From: Gautieria morchelliformis
Taxonomy: Eukaryota; Basidiomycota; Agaricomycetes; Gomphales; Gomphaceae
Reading direction: 5' to 3'
Length of the DNA: 64,000 nucleotides
NCBI GenBank assembly: GCA_015179125.1
Contig: WHVA01000020.1
Span: forward strand, 186,001 to 250,000
Shown: piece after piece, positions 39,855-50,534 of the stretch
Layout: every line of letters begins with the position of its first letter
Position numbering within the stretch: position 1 is the stretch's first letter
Notes under the pieces: model-generated
The model's database searches: none
Seen by the model: only the letters and a program-made list of their open reading frames with translations
Told to the model about the DNA's origin: nothing
Translations under genes and position numbers: made by a program

Positions 39855-40754
39855 ATGTCGGCATTTCAACCCTCAAAACTCGGAACAAAGGAACATTGGG
39901 ATGGTGTGTATAATGAGGAGATGAAAAATTTCGAAGAGATAGGTGACGAGGGTGAGATTTGGTATGTGACGTATTGCTGATGTTTGCAAGGATTCACTCC
40001 GGACAGGTTTGGAGAGGATAGCATGGAAAAGATGGTAATTTAGCACGCGTACTCTGGCTACTTCTATCATCCCATGAGCTTATTACCATTGCCAGGTACA
40101 GTGGTCCCTGCGCAATGCGCCTCCATCACGAAGAGTGCTCGAAGTAGGGAGCGGGAATGGCCTTTTGCTCTGCGAACTTGCAAAGAACGGCTATGACCCA
40201 TCACGGTTGTCGGGGATTGACTACAGTCCCGGATCGATAACGCTGTCCAGACAGGTGGCCAAGAGTCGCGGGTTCGATGGAATAACCTTCAGACTATGCG
40301 ACTTCCTTAGCGAAGACCTTCTGCCCATTTCTGACATGCAGGAGGAAGGCAGCGTGTGGGATCTTCTGTTAGACAAAGGAACATTCGATGCCATTGCTCT
40401 CGCAGAGAAGGACATTTTTGGCCAGTCACCGTCTGATATCTATCCTGCACGGGTGTCAAGACTATTACGCCCTGGTGGCCTCTTCCTGATCACCTGTCCG
40501 TATATGACCCCCGTGGCGTCACTCTCAGTTGACATCGGTGAATATGTAGCGTGCAATTTTACCGAAGAAGAATTAAAAAGTAAATTTCTCGTCGTTGGAA
40601 CTGGACTTATCTATCAGTGCGAGCCTGTTATGTGTATTTTTAAGGAGACGACTGACTCCCGAGTTCTAGCTCGCGCATTCAGCATAAAACATATAGCTAT
40701 GGTGGTAAATCGGGAAGTGTGTGCTCAAGCGTGGCCTTTCAGAAATCGGTTTAG
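39855..40754 (+). CDS. EFM4: EFM4/METTL10-like elongation factor lysine methyltransferase
   Basis: SAM-dependent methyltransferase of the group that modifies a lysine of eEF1A. Five exons close in phase: 39855-39961, 40007-40034, 40096-40495, 40550-40626, 40683-40754. Seen: N-terminal [13 protein letters not shown] and [13 protein letters not shown] (family signature), SAM motif [24 protein letters not shown], the catalytic [10 protein letters not shown] block, [19 protein letters not shown] and the closing [15 protein letters not shown]. The last intron (40627-40682) is needed to reach this final frame; reading on without it runs into an unrelated tail. Stop lies 9 bp from the stop of SGD1 on the other strand. 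Confidence 0.9.
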
Positions 40755-40763
40755 ATCAACCAA

Positions 40764-43700
40764 TTATTTCAATGATGCCACTACATCCAATCCTATGCGA
40801 AGTGTATCTCTCGCAACATCACGGGCCCACTTCAACGTTTCCGACACCTGCTCGTTATCTGACCGACAGTCGCCACGTAAAGTAGTAGTGAGGAAATATA
40901 GCAAGCCTTGCGTGAGCGTTGAGATCCGCGTAGCCTTGCTGAAAATCTCCTCTAAGGACTCTCGTTTGCCGGGGCCTGTGAGATATCTGGCTGCCTCTGC
41001 ATTTGATGCTATAGCTGGTGACGAGACTTGACTACTAATAAAGAGTTGGAAGAAGAAATCGCGGAAGAAATCGCGGCTTTGCTTCTGCAGAATCGTAAAG
41101 TCCACAGGCTGAGATCATGAAACGATTAGTGCAGTTTACAAGGATACGACAAATAGGTCACTCACTTTGAGAATAGTGAGTGAACAAGAACCTTTCGTGA
41201 TCCACCATGCGTACGCCCGAGCAACGTTCAGCCGTCGTGTCGGAGACGTCTTTTTCGAGTCGAAATGCATATGCGTGTCATCCTCACGGAGGCCTCTAAT
41301 GATCTCAGCGCCACCAACACCCTTCTCTCCGAGATCCCGGAGGAAGTCCCAGAGACAAAATTGTAAAGTCACCCTATGTGAGTGTGATGTTCGACAGAGT
41401 TCTTGCACGATGAGAGTGTAATACGGGTTATACTGCTTTTCCTATTATGGATTCTCCCTGATAAGTCATATGCAATACACGTCCAGATAAATACACGTAC
41501 ATTACCCAAGCAATGCAGAATGACTCGCACGATCTCACGTTGCTGTACTTCAGTTAGATTAAGTTGTGAGAGGCGTTCATATGAGTCTACATAATCCTAG
41601 AAGCATGACTGTTTAATGGGACAGCCATATAAAATTATAAATTCTCACGTCACTGCTCATAAGCACTACGAAAATTCCCCTCCGCACATCCGTATTCATT
41701 CCCTGCTTTCTCGCAAGCTGTAACAAGGAATCCGAAGCCTGAACGGAGGGATCCGTCGAGATAGAGCGTTTATCTTCCATAAGTGTTCGGTCGAGCAAGG
41801 GATCGCCTCCCCACGCCGATCCAACAAGCCACCATTTGCCCTTCTTCGCGGAAGAGTGAAGGTCATCGAGACTGACGCGCAGAGGTTCGTGTGCCATGAC
41901 TAAGACCGACGTGAATACACGGACATTAATATGCACAGAACCTACCATGATGGTTCTTGCTCAAGCCTGACATAAACTTCTTCATCCGTTCTACAGACTC
42001 GGTGCGACCGTCGTGACCTGGGGCGCGTTTGACTTTATTATTCTTGAGATTCGTCAGAGTCTCAACCATGAATCGTATGCGTGAGCTGTGCAATGTGTCG
42101 TCGACGCTGAGTGAAGTTTTGCCACGCCAAATCATACCTGATCGTCTCTTGTTGCTTATTGGACATTTTTGCATGGACAATTTGTATTATGTCCTTTAAT
42201 GCTGAGGGATCATCCTGACGTAATTGCTGGCCCGAATCTAGTGACCTGTATGTCAGTGGCCCAGCGAGCGACGACTCCATTAATTATGGCACGTACTGCG
42301 AGCAATCTTGAGCAACAGTTCGACATCAAACTCATTTAAAGTGTCCAAAAGGCCTCGAATAACGTCGTAAACGAGTATACAAGATATTACCTGAAAGTTA
42401 TAAAGCTCTGACAGCAAGACGGCTAGATTCAAGCATTCTTTGCCCTTGGGTTCGTCTTCAATCGCATTTAAATCATTCCCGCTGATGGCTTGGTAATAGC
42501 GCTCGTAGGATGCCATGAGAAACTGGATGAAATGTGCCACTGGATAACCAGAAATTCCTGATTAAGGGATAGTTCAGAGTGACGTAAAACCTTACCAAAG
42601 TCGACACCAATGATTTTGTAAAGACAGGTTACCAGCGAGGCATGAAGGACGACAAAACTATCCAAATGGGAAGAATGGGACGAGATACCATCCACTATCA
42701 ATGCAGTCAAAGTGGACGTTACATCTAGAGTATATATTGGCCGTCAGCACGAGACAAAAGATATATACAGATATCGGTACCATGTCGTCGATGACTGCGG
42801 TATATGTCCTCTATGGTTGCTAAGATCGAAGCCATATTCTGTTCGCTGAGACTGAAATTGTCACAATCACAAGATCATGAAACCAGAATCTGATACCAGG
42901 CGAACAGGGCTCATACCGATTGAGTAATCCTTTTAGTTGCCGCACGAGTTTCAAAGGTGTTTCTGAACTCTCAGTAGGGCTTTCGCGAATATGAGGGGGG
43001 ATGTATCGCGACTCTGATTACGGTGACATGTCAGACCTGCTCAATGTTTGAAGGCTTGTGGGGTGATATCTACCAGGCAGAGGTTGGGTGACAGTCTGCG
43101 CCTGGTCTACACCAGGAGTAGTAGGCGTTTGGTCATCCGCACCGATGCTTGACGTCTCATCATGATCACCAATTTGGAAACTTGTGGAGGGTGTGACCTC
43201 GCCTTGTTCTTCGTTCAATTCAGTAGTCGAAAAACCTTCGAATTCCGAAATGTCTGAACCCTCGCTATCTCCCTAGGAGACAATCCCGTTCGAATAAGGA
43301 AATTTGAAGTAACAATTACGCCTACAGATTCAGAGGATTTGCTAGAAGACTGGGCATTGTTGGGTAAAATCCTGTCGATGTCAATCATGAGATCTATTAA
43401 TGCAACATGATGATTAGCCTCAATAAACAAAAGAGGTAGATGCATGCGTGTACCATCCAAGCCATCCCCGAAGGACATGGACTTTCCCTTCTTAGTATTG
43501 CTTTTGGCTACTCCAAGTTTTGCTTCTAACCATGCGATACGGGCATCCTCTACGTTATCTTCGTGAGACGCACCGGCCTTGATATTGCTCAACGGCCTGC
43601 GACCCGGGTGACTGGACGTAAGGTCGGGCCGTGATGTTTCTTGCGACGCTTGTTCATTCGCAGAGCGCTGACTTTGCGAAGCTAATGCACTGGGTGGTAC

Positions 43701-44056
43701 GCCTTTTAATGCCATGCGCGGCTGTTGACTAGCGGTAAGCTGCGCCTTGACGCGGGCCTTTTTGGTTACAGGTTCGAGCTGGTGATCGTCTACATATCGC
43801 TTACGACTCTGCAGTAGTTCAGGGGACCTGGCCTGGGAGAAAAACGCCGCTTTCCGCTGCTTCAGTTGCTGACGTCCCTCCTTCCTGGCTTGTTTACGAG
43901 GTACAGCTTGTTTCCGTCTCTTCCGTGTATCATGGCCTATTATGTTAAAATATAAACACATGGGATAATACGGAGCTGACACAAATCCTCACTGTCTTCC
44001 TTCTCAATTAGCTCTCTCAAAGCAGCTGGCAGACGAGTAGTTGAGGTTCGTTGCAT
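40764..44056 (-). CDS. SGD1: Sgd1/NOM1 nucleolar MIF4G-MA3 protein
   Basis: Nucleolar protein needed for small-subunit rRNA processing. Exon 1 is 44056-43993 (MQRTSTTRLPAALRELIEKED); the next large exon carries a Lys/Arg-rich part (RKRRKQAVPRKQARKEGRQQ) and acidic/Ser-rich linker. The MIF4G repeat block follows (about 42870-41930: CLNLAVLLSELYNFQVIS, FDVELLLKIAR, SSRIRFMVETLTNLKNNKV), then a linker with GKWWLVGSAWGGD, and the MA3 domain (about 41720-41140: MNTDVRRGIFVVLMSSD, ELCRTSHSHRVTLQFCLWDF), ending KWARDVARDTLRIGLDVVAS. The order and spacing match NOM1/Sgd1. Not all introns were placed to the base. Confidence 0.88.
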
Positions 44057-44800
44057 AATAAAGCGGTGTTTGAAACCGGCTATCATTAATTGTCAGAAAA
44101 CTCTTATATAAATAATAATTCTAATCCCATGATCAATTTCTCCACTCGGTATTCTCTCCCAGTTTCACCGCCAGAATCACTGCAGACAGAAATATTATCT
44201 GGGTCAGAAACTCATGAGAAATGGTCACTTTTGCATTGAAAAATCCAGCTCAAGAATATTGTGAACAAGAAAAGAGTAACCGGTAAGCTCTTTTTCCACA
44301 ACCTGACCTAGATTTACAGTATATATCCAAAAGTAACCAGCTTTGCAACAATTTTTATATTTTTCGGGTTGAGAGGTTACTTATTAAGAACATTCAAACG
44401 AAATTTGGTTCTAAAACATTATAATTTCAGTGGCTTGTGAGCTCAACATCCGGAACGTATGAAAATATTCGAGCCGCTCGACCTGAGGGTCACGTCACTC
44501 ACGTGACTACACTCAGCCTGACTAATGAGCGTAACGTAGTACCGAGCGAGGCAGGTTTTCTGCAGAGCGGTGAATTTGGAAGCCAAGAAGATATTCCTTG
44601 TTGTTCAATTTACAGGAACTGTATGATCGCGCGCTTTAACATGAGTATTGTTTTGTTTTTGTTGCCCGTCCGTGAGTTAGTCATATGAAAAGAAGTCACG
44701 GGTGTTTATAATAAGCATGTTTTGACCACCAACCGTCGAAACCTGAATTCTGCTTCCTCTTTGGATCTTTGCGCCTTGAAGCTTGAAGAGCTGGCACGCT
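44057..44800. other. divergent intergenic region with E-box
   Basis: 744 bp between SGD1 (-) and the Cys/His-module gene (+). AT-rich on the SGD1 side. TCACGTGA at 44499-44506 sits beside ACGTCA at 44492-44497, bHLH and CRE-type cores. No gene was supported. Confidence 0.45.
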
Positions 44801-47145
44801 ATGGACGTGTCCGGTGATACTCAGATATTAAGCTCGCAACTGCAGAGCATTCTCGACACGGCGAATAAGACGTGAGTACTGAGTATATGGAAGCTTTCTG
44901 TCTTGAGCGAACTGATAAGTGCCAACTGTCGACCCGCGACACATACTTGTAGACTTTCTGTAGATCAGGTGCAGCTCCTTGCGCAGGAAATCCAGGAAAC
45001 TACAGATGACGCCCCAGAAGTTGATCCTAGGTGGGTTTCTTTGTTCTCCGTGACGAAAGAAATATCTCAACACTCCACCTAAACAGTCATCGCCGAAAAC
45101 GCAAAGCTAACCATTGTGATGGCACCAACTGTGGTCCTACTTCATCACCCATGAAACGTCGGATGCAAGCACCAAATATAGATCTGCCTTCAGAGTCACA
45201 GGCAGGCAGATTCAGGTGTGCTTGCTCCGAATGGGTTTCTCTCAGGGATGAAAATGGGTTTACATTAGCTGTAAGTCCCGTTCCGTGCAATCTAAGCATT
45301 GCAGTGACGTTCATGCAGCCATGGGTTTCCCACCTTCTTGTTTGTAAACAGTCCAACGCGCCTGGTGCCACGTGCGTGTTTATACTCTTATGTGTAATCA
45401 GATAGATGGAGCTCTTTTCAGGTCTCAAGCAGATGAGCCAGATTTCAATGAAGGTTCCACTTTAGCGGATCCGCCGGCTACCTTGACCTCCGGGGGTCAA
45501 CCCGTCCTTGGTCCCGAAAATGATCAACCCAGCTCTATCTTGGCGGTAGCACGAGCAGACTCATCTTCTTTAGAAACGACCCAGGCATCCTTGTCTCAAG
45601 TCAAACAAGTTCCAAACCCGGGAAGTGCTCCCTCGCCAAACATCGAGCGGGCCAGCGTGTCCGACGAGTCCCCTTCGAAGGATGAGTTGCATGCCACTGA
45701 GTCTGGGTCGGGTATTGCAAATTTTCCCGTTGGCAATCACGTCAAAGAACTCTCATCACAAGCTGTGCGTTGGGACGCGCCACCCAAACAGCGTCGACCT
45801 AATCGCACTGAAGCCGAACGAATCCAAGAGTTCCATGCCGACCCGCACGTGGCTGAGGTCGAGCCTGTGAGTGACAGAAAGAAGTTCGATCATTATGCAC
45901 TCATGTCGATCTCTCGTGCATTGTAGTATCGCGTGCGTTGTGCGCTGTGTAATAAATGGATCAAGCTCAGGAATAACTCTCGATACTGTTCCATCCCATG
46001 GAAATGCCACAGAGATGGTTGGTGAGTACTCAGCAGTTGACAAGCGTGAACTGCTGCTGACTGTGCTCCACTTTACCCACAGTACCAGAATGCATGGCAT
46101 TCCCAATAACGAGCCGAATAGGTCACTCGCAGTACCAGCACGCTCCTCACAGGACATACATGTACATTCAGGTACGGCAACGGACGTTATATCGACCTCT
46201 ACGTCTTGCCAGCCTTCAACGTTGGATTCGTCACCAGCGGGTTCTCCCGCTGCTACCAACACACGTCTACCCAAGGTGGACCCTAGCGTTCCGCCTGCTA
46301 GCGTACACCCGTCGTTGCAGCTGCATACGACGAATCACCTCGTGACGCCCACTCAATCGATATCGTTGACGCTTTCAAGTGGCTCTAGTGGCTCTGGTAC
46401 CTCCAACGCCGCTTCTGGAGGGCCTCGGCGGGCACGTCTTCGGGACGCCGAACTCCGCCGTGCCACGCTGGAAGCTGATCCTCACACCGAGATCGTTGAA
46501 CCTGTGAGAATACAGCACGCTGCTACGATCTCACTGATTCACTGTCTTTTAGGATCGTATCTTGTGTTCCATTTGTAAAAAGTGGGTCAAGCTGCGCCCG
46601 AATTCCACGTATTGCTCGGCACCATGGTATAGTCACACACAAAGATGCATCTCGAGGAAGAAGAGAATAGAGTACGTCGTCGCAATCTTTGAGATTCTGT
46701 GCTTGATTTCATGTGACGTGTTGTCACTTTCTCTCCCTCATTGTACAACCGTCATAGAGCCGCAAATGAATCAACCCCTGGAAACAACTGGACTATTCCC
46801 GACGCTGGGAATAGCCCCGTAGCTGACCAGCTCGCCGGGAGCTACTACCGCGGGGCCTCCGACGCGGATAATACGGATGACCCATGCTCTCTCGCCGAAC
46901 AAGCCAGAGAGTGAGCTAACGATTTACTCAGCGTTCACCTGCAATTTGGACATTGACTCTCCAGTGACTTCACTAGGTCTTACTATAAAGGGACCTTGAT
47001 GCCAACTCTGCAAGATTCGACCACAACTCTAGTGCCTAGGAAGCGACGGGGCCGTCCACCGAAGAACAACGCGTTGGAACCGAAATTGAAGGGTGATGAA
47101 GACGGAGTGGACTCGGAGATGTCGTACGAATCGGAGGAACAATAA
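44801..47145 (+). CDS. unknown protein with three Cys/His modules and an AT-hook
   Basis: Function unknown; nuclear DNA or chromatin role is inferred. Ten exons close to 599 aa: 44801-44871, 44953-45030, 45087-45270, 45319-45371, 45422-45866, 45927-46021, 46083-46503, 46553-46671, 46758-46910, 46965-47145. Seen: three copies of a module with pattern CxxCxKW(I/V)KLRxNSxYCSxPWxxHxxxC. Copies 2 (CALCNKWIKLR...PWKCHRDGC) and 3 (CSICKKWVKLR...PWYSHTQRC) are close; copy 1 (CACSEWVSLR...PWVSHLLVC) is diverged and has a shortened first Cys pair. Copies 2 and 3 are each preceded by an ADPH...VEP leader and a phase-0 intron directly after VEP. A C-terminal AT-hook, KRRGRPPK, follows. Linkers are Ser/Thr/Pro-rich. 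I recall similar modules in basidiomycete hypothetical proteins but know no named domain. Confidence 0.85.
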
Positions 47146-47363
47146 TCCTTGAATAATCCTAATCTTGTCAATCTTTACCATATGATATTTTGTACGCACT
47201 GCCATGGAATCACCCAGATGAAAGCAACAAGCGATACCTCTCGAGAATTACTGATCTTGATTCCATACCAGGCATGATATGCCTAGGGGAGATATAGATA
47301 GGTATTACACGGGACACAGTTGGCTGGCTTTCCTTCCGACTGAAACGATTAGTGCACCAAGTC

Positions 47364-48080
47364 TCAGTCTTGAATGGCCTCTATCTCTTGTTCACTTTGA
47401 CGTAAATATTGATCATACGCAACGCTGCTGGCCGTTGGATCTACAATATTAACCTTTCGATTAGCGATTACGCATGTATATATATCCGGGAACGCGCCTT
47501 TCTCTGCTGCACGAGCTTTGTATCTGGCAATTACTTCCCTGTCGTGTCTTATGGCAGCTAACTGTGCGTGCTTGATGGTTCCTAGAGACGATCAAATTAG
47601 AGTGTCAACGAAATACTTGCACGTACAACCGTATTCAATGTCATTTACCTGATAAATGGACCATGTGAGGAATGTGATGGCTCCCATTTATCTTTGTGAG
47701 AAGTGTCACTGCACCCCAGGCTATCTGATGATGTTCTCGGGAGACGCGAATGATGCAGAGATTTGTAGTCGGGGAAAAGTACTTTACTGTGATCACGGGC
47801 CCCTAGATGTCAGTAGTTGCCACTGTAGATGGTATATATGCTTCAAAACCGTTTAGGGAGGTAGAGACGGCGCCCCATCCAACTTCACCGAAGTTCGTCA
47901 TGACACTTTGCTTGAGGGCGAGCCAGATCACTTTTGCGTTCAACTCTTGCCTCGGCGCAGCGTTATCATTGTCTTGAGAGTGACACGGAATAAACTCGAC
48001 AAGCAACCATCGATTCTGCAAACCGCATAAGCAGCGCCATGATCAAGAGCCCGCCACTCACGCACCTTGAACCGAACCAT
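47364..48080 (-). CDS. POP5: Pop5, RNase P/MRP protein subunit
   Basis: Protein subunit of RNase P (tRNA 5' ends) and RNase MRP (pre-rRNA). Exons 48080-48066, 48015-47850, 47786-47649 and 47581-47364 join to 178 aa in phase. Seen: MVRFK-NRWLLVEFIP start, VIWLALKQSVMTNFGEVGWGAV, VKYFSPTTNLCIIRVSREHH, AWGAVTLLTKINGS and GTIKHAQLAAIRHDREVIARY, the diagnostic Pop5 blocks. The first exon is just 15 nt. The C-terminal 40 residues after RYKARAAEKG are not conserved in my memory of the family. No long continuous frame exists, so it is easy to miss. Converges with the Cys/His-module gene, 218 bp between stops. Confidence 0.92.
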
Positions 48081-48542
48081 AGCCCGTGGGAAAGTCACAT
48101 GCGTTCGGTCTATCGATGCGGGTGACAGAGGCTCCCCAGTCAGCCAGGAAGAGTCCCTGTTTCAATCAATTGCCATAATCAGATACTTAGGAGAACCCAA
48201 CAATCAGGAGCATAGTGCACCGACCGGGAGCAAGGCCGGCAAACTAGATGTTTTGAGGGAGTATAATTGAAGAAGTGCACTGGAATTAAGCGACGTTTCC
48301 ACCTACCTCCACAACCTTGGTGTTGGAGAGTGGGGTCGTCATTAGAGACATTCTGACTGCAAGGTACTACTTATTGGATGTAAGAGATTCTATTGAGTTT
48401 TCACGTCTTAGAAAAAATAAACAAAACGAGTTGAATTGGAGCTTCAGATTCGTGTCCCGCCTCATCCCAACTTAGCAGCACTGCTTAGCGGTAAGTGCAT
48501 GCCGACTAGTGAATACCAAGACAACAACTAGTATGGCAGAAT
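48081..48542. other. intergenic, POP5 promoter side
   Basis: 460 bp between POP5 (-) and the dehydrogenase remnant (+). No gene or clear element seen. Confidence 0.4.
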
Positions 48543-49699
48543 ATGGTTCTTGTCTGGGTTGTCACAGGCTGCAGCACAGGCTTTGGAAAGGAAATATGCA
48601 TCAGTACGCAATCATACGATTCATCAGATGAGGATGGTAACCTCTAAATATGTTTATGTGCTTTAAAGAAAGACAATAAGGTTATAGCGACATGTCGTGG
48701 CGACGCCGACAGCCGATTGAGCGACCTCGTCGCACAGGGCGCTACCGCATTGTCTCTTGATGTTGCAGCCCCTTTCGATGATATACAGGCCTTCGCCCAG
48801 AAAGCCATTGGAGTATACGGACAAGTGGATATTGTGTGCAACAATGCCGGTTATGTGCAGATGGGCGCATTTGAGGAGATATCCTGAGTCCTTGAGTAGC
48901 TTTGACGTCGTCAAACAGAAGCAAGCGCCAGTCCCGAAGAAACCTTGAAACAACACCAGACAACTGTATTTGGACCACGTCAGTGGTGTCTCGTTTTGTC
49001 TGAACAGCTAAAGTTGATTTCTCAGTGAACATCACGCGAGCTTTCCTTCCTCACATGAGAGGACGTAAACAGGGAGTGGTAGGCATGATTGGCTCTCGAG
49101 GGTCTGATATGATCTACCCAGGTCGGTTTGCCTTGCAACAGGTTTAACTAAACCGCTCTCATACCCATTAATTAGGAGCCGGAGCGTACACGTCATCCAA
49201 GGCGGCACTTGCCGGTAAATCGCTGTTGTACTTGAACGCTAGGTGTGCTGACTCTTCTTCAACACTGAGCTATCTGTCACACGCTGGCCAAAGAGGTCGA
49301 ACCATTCAACATCGGCGTGACATGCATTGAGCCTGGTGACTTCCGCACCGAAGTCTTCTCCGTCTGTCATTGGCTCCACTGTTTGCGACCACGCTAACTG
49401 CTATTCCCAGATACCCATCGTGGCGTTTGAGAAGATTCCGGATTACGAACCCGTACTTTCCCCCACGTTTGAACTTGTGAAGGGATTCCTGGCAGCATGG
49501 AGATCCACGGAAGGGAGCCGAACGTATAGTTGATCTGTTGACTGGAGACGGCTTTGCAAAGGGGAAAGGGCTGCCCTACCGTGTTTCTCTTGGTGACGAC
49601 GCGCACGAGTCCACGATGGCTGCCTTGGAGAATAGAGAAGAAATTCTGCAGAACTGGAAGACGTGGAGTACGGGGACAAATTTCTCGAGGCAAGCATGA
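48543..49699 (+). pseudogene. short-chain dehydrogenase/reductase, probably decayed
   Basis: NAD(P)-dependent classical SDR. Seen: Rossmann motif VVTGCSTGFG at the start, KVIATCRGDAD, NNAGY, the active-site YTSSK with SRG upstream in place of the usual Ser strand (MIGSRG), and FNIGVTCIEPGDFRTE. Splice sites fit for most of its short introns. Two defects: after MGAFEEIS the frame meets TGA and the place of the expected donor reads CTGAGT (48894-48899) instead of GTGAGT, although the acceptor side and the next exon (PEETLKQHQTTVFGP) are intact; and near 49485-49500 the frame must shift by one base to pass from FELVKGF to QHGDPRKGAERIVDL. A segment after the first exon also looks short. An alternative intron at 49452-49494 would avoid the shift but removes conserved-looking residues. 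Confidence 0.65.
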
Positions 49700-50534
49700 A
49701 ACAATGTTGTAGGTTACCGAAGTTCGTCCAATTTTGTACCATATTCTGTTGCTTCGACATGCTGTGACGTTGCAGCTCGCCATTTGCCAAGCGTACAATT
49801 CATGCAGATCTCACACTCGAGAAACAATATTCCTTGGGTTGCTCTATTGAAACAAAATGGCCAAGAAGTACATGCTCCAGGACAGAACTGGTCGATTCGC
49901 ACATACCCTTCATTCATATCATTGTTTGGAGGTTCTGAAATTGGCGAGTTTTCTGCAATTGCGCCCTGCCCAAAGCGAATAGATCATGTATCCTTGTGGC
50001 CGAAGCCATCCCCCAGCCTCCTTTTCCCTCGCGCAAGATCGTGACCTCCTTCACTATGCCCAGACATCCACAAAGGCTTGGAACATAGCCAAGAATGATT
50101 AAAAGGCCGTACGCAGCTGCTGAGTTACACATAGAATACATTGTAAATACATTATAATATTGGCATGATCATGGCGATGTAGACGAAGAACCTAATAAAA
50201 TAAAGTTCACTCCGGAGAGACTTGTCCAACGTATGCTGTCTTTAACTGCTCGACAGATTCGATTTATCTCGGTTGTCCCTTCATCATCCCCACAATTACC
50301 AACTCTGGTCTGCGTAACCCTCGGTCAACGTACCGTACTGTCCCCCTTGGGAAGAAATTGACGCAGCTTGAAGCAAGAGGTTGATGACTTACATAAACTT
50401 GATTGTATGTCATCTTGCCAATTATGTAAACACGTCTTGAAAGATCTTCGGCACTCGACCACACCTTTGTGACCATTTGGACTCTCTACGCTCTGACGGT
50501 GAGGCAGTACGACGGTCATCCGGTCCTACCCCTT
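49700..50534. other. intergenic, PIM1 promoter side
   Basis: About 830 bp without a supported gene. Several open frames, none with a domain. Confidence 0.4.

Noticed and set aside
40627-41031. Continuation of the EFM4 frame into a longer C-terminus
   Set aside because: Splicing at 40626/40683 gives the conserved family ending YGGKSGSV...VAFQ and a stop; the read-through lies antisense to SGD1 exons.
47656-47856. Open frame on the plus strand across POP5
   Set aside because: Antisense shadow of POP5 exons 2 and 3 and the intron between them.
48884-48945. U12-type intron in the dehydrogenase, since the junction reads ATATCCTGAG
   Set aside because: The resemblance to the U12 donor is partial, the acceptor is a normal CAG and no U12 branch site was seen. 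A mutated GT donor explains it better.
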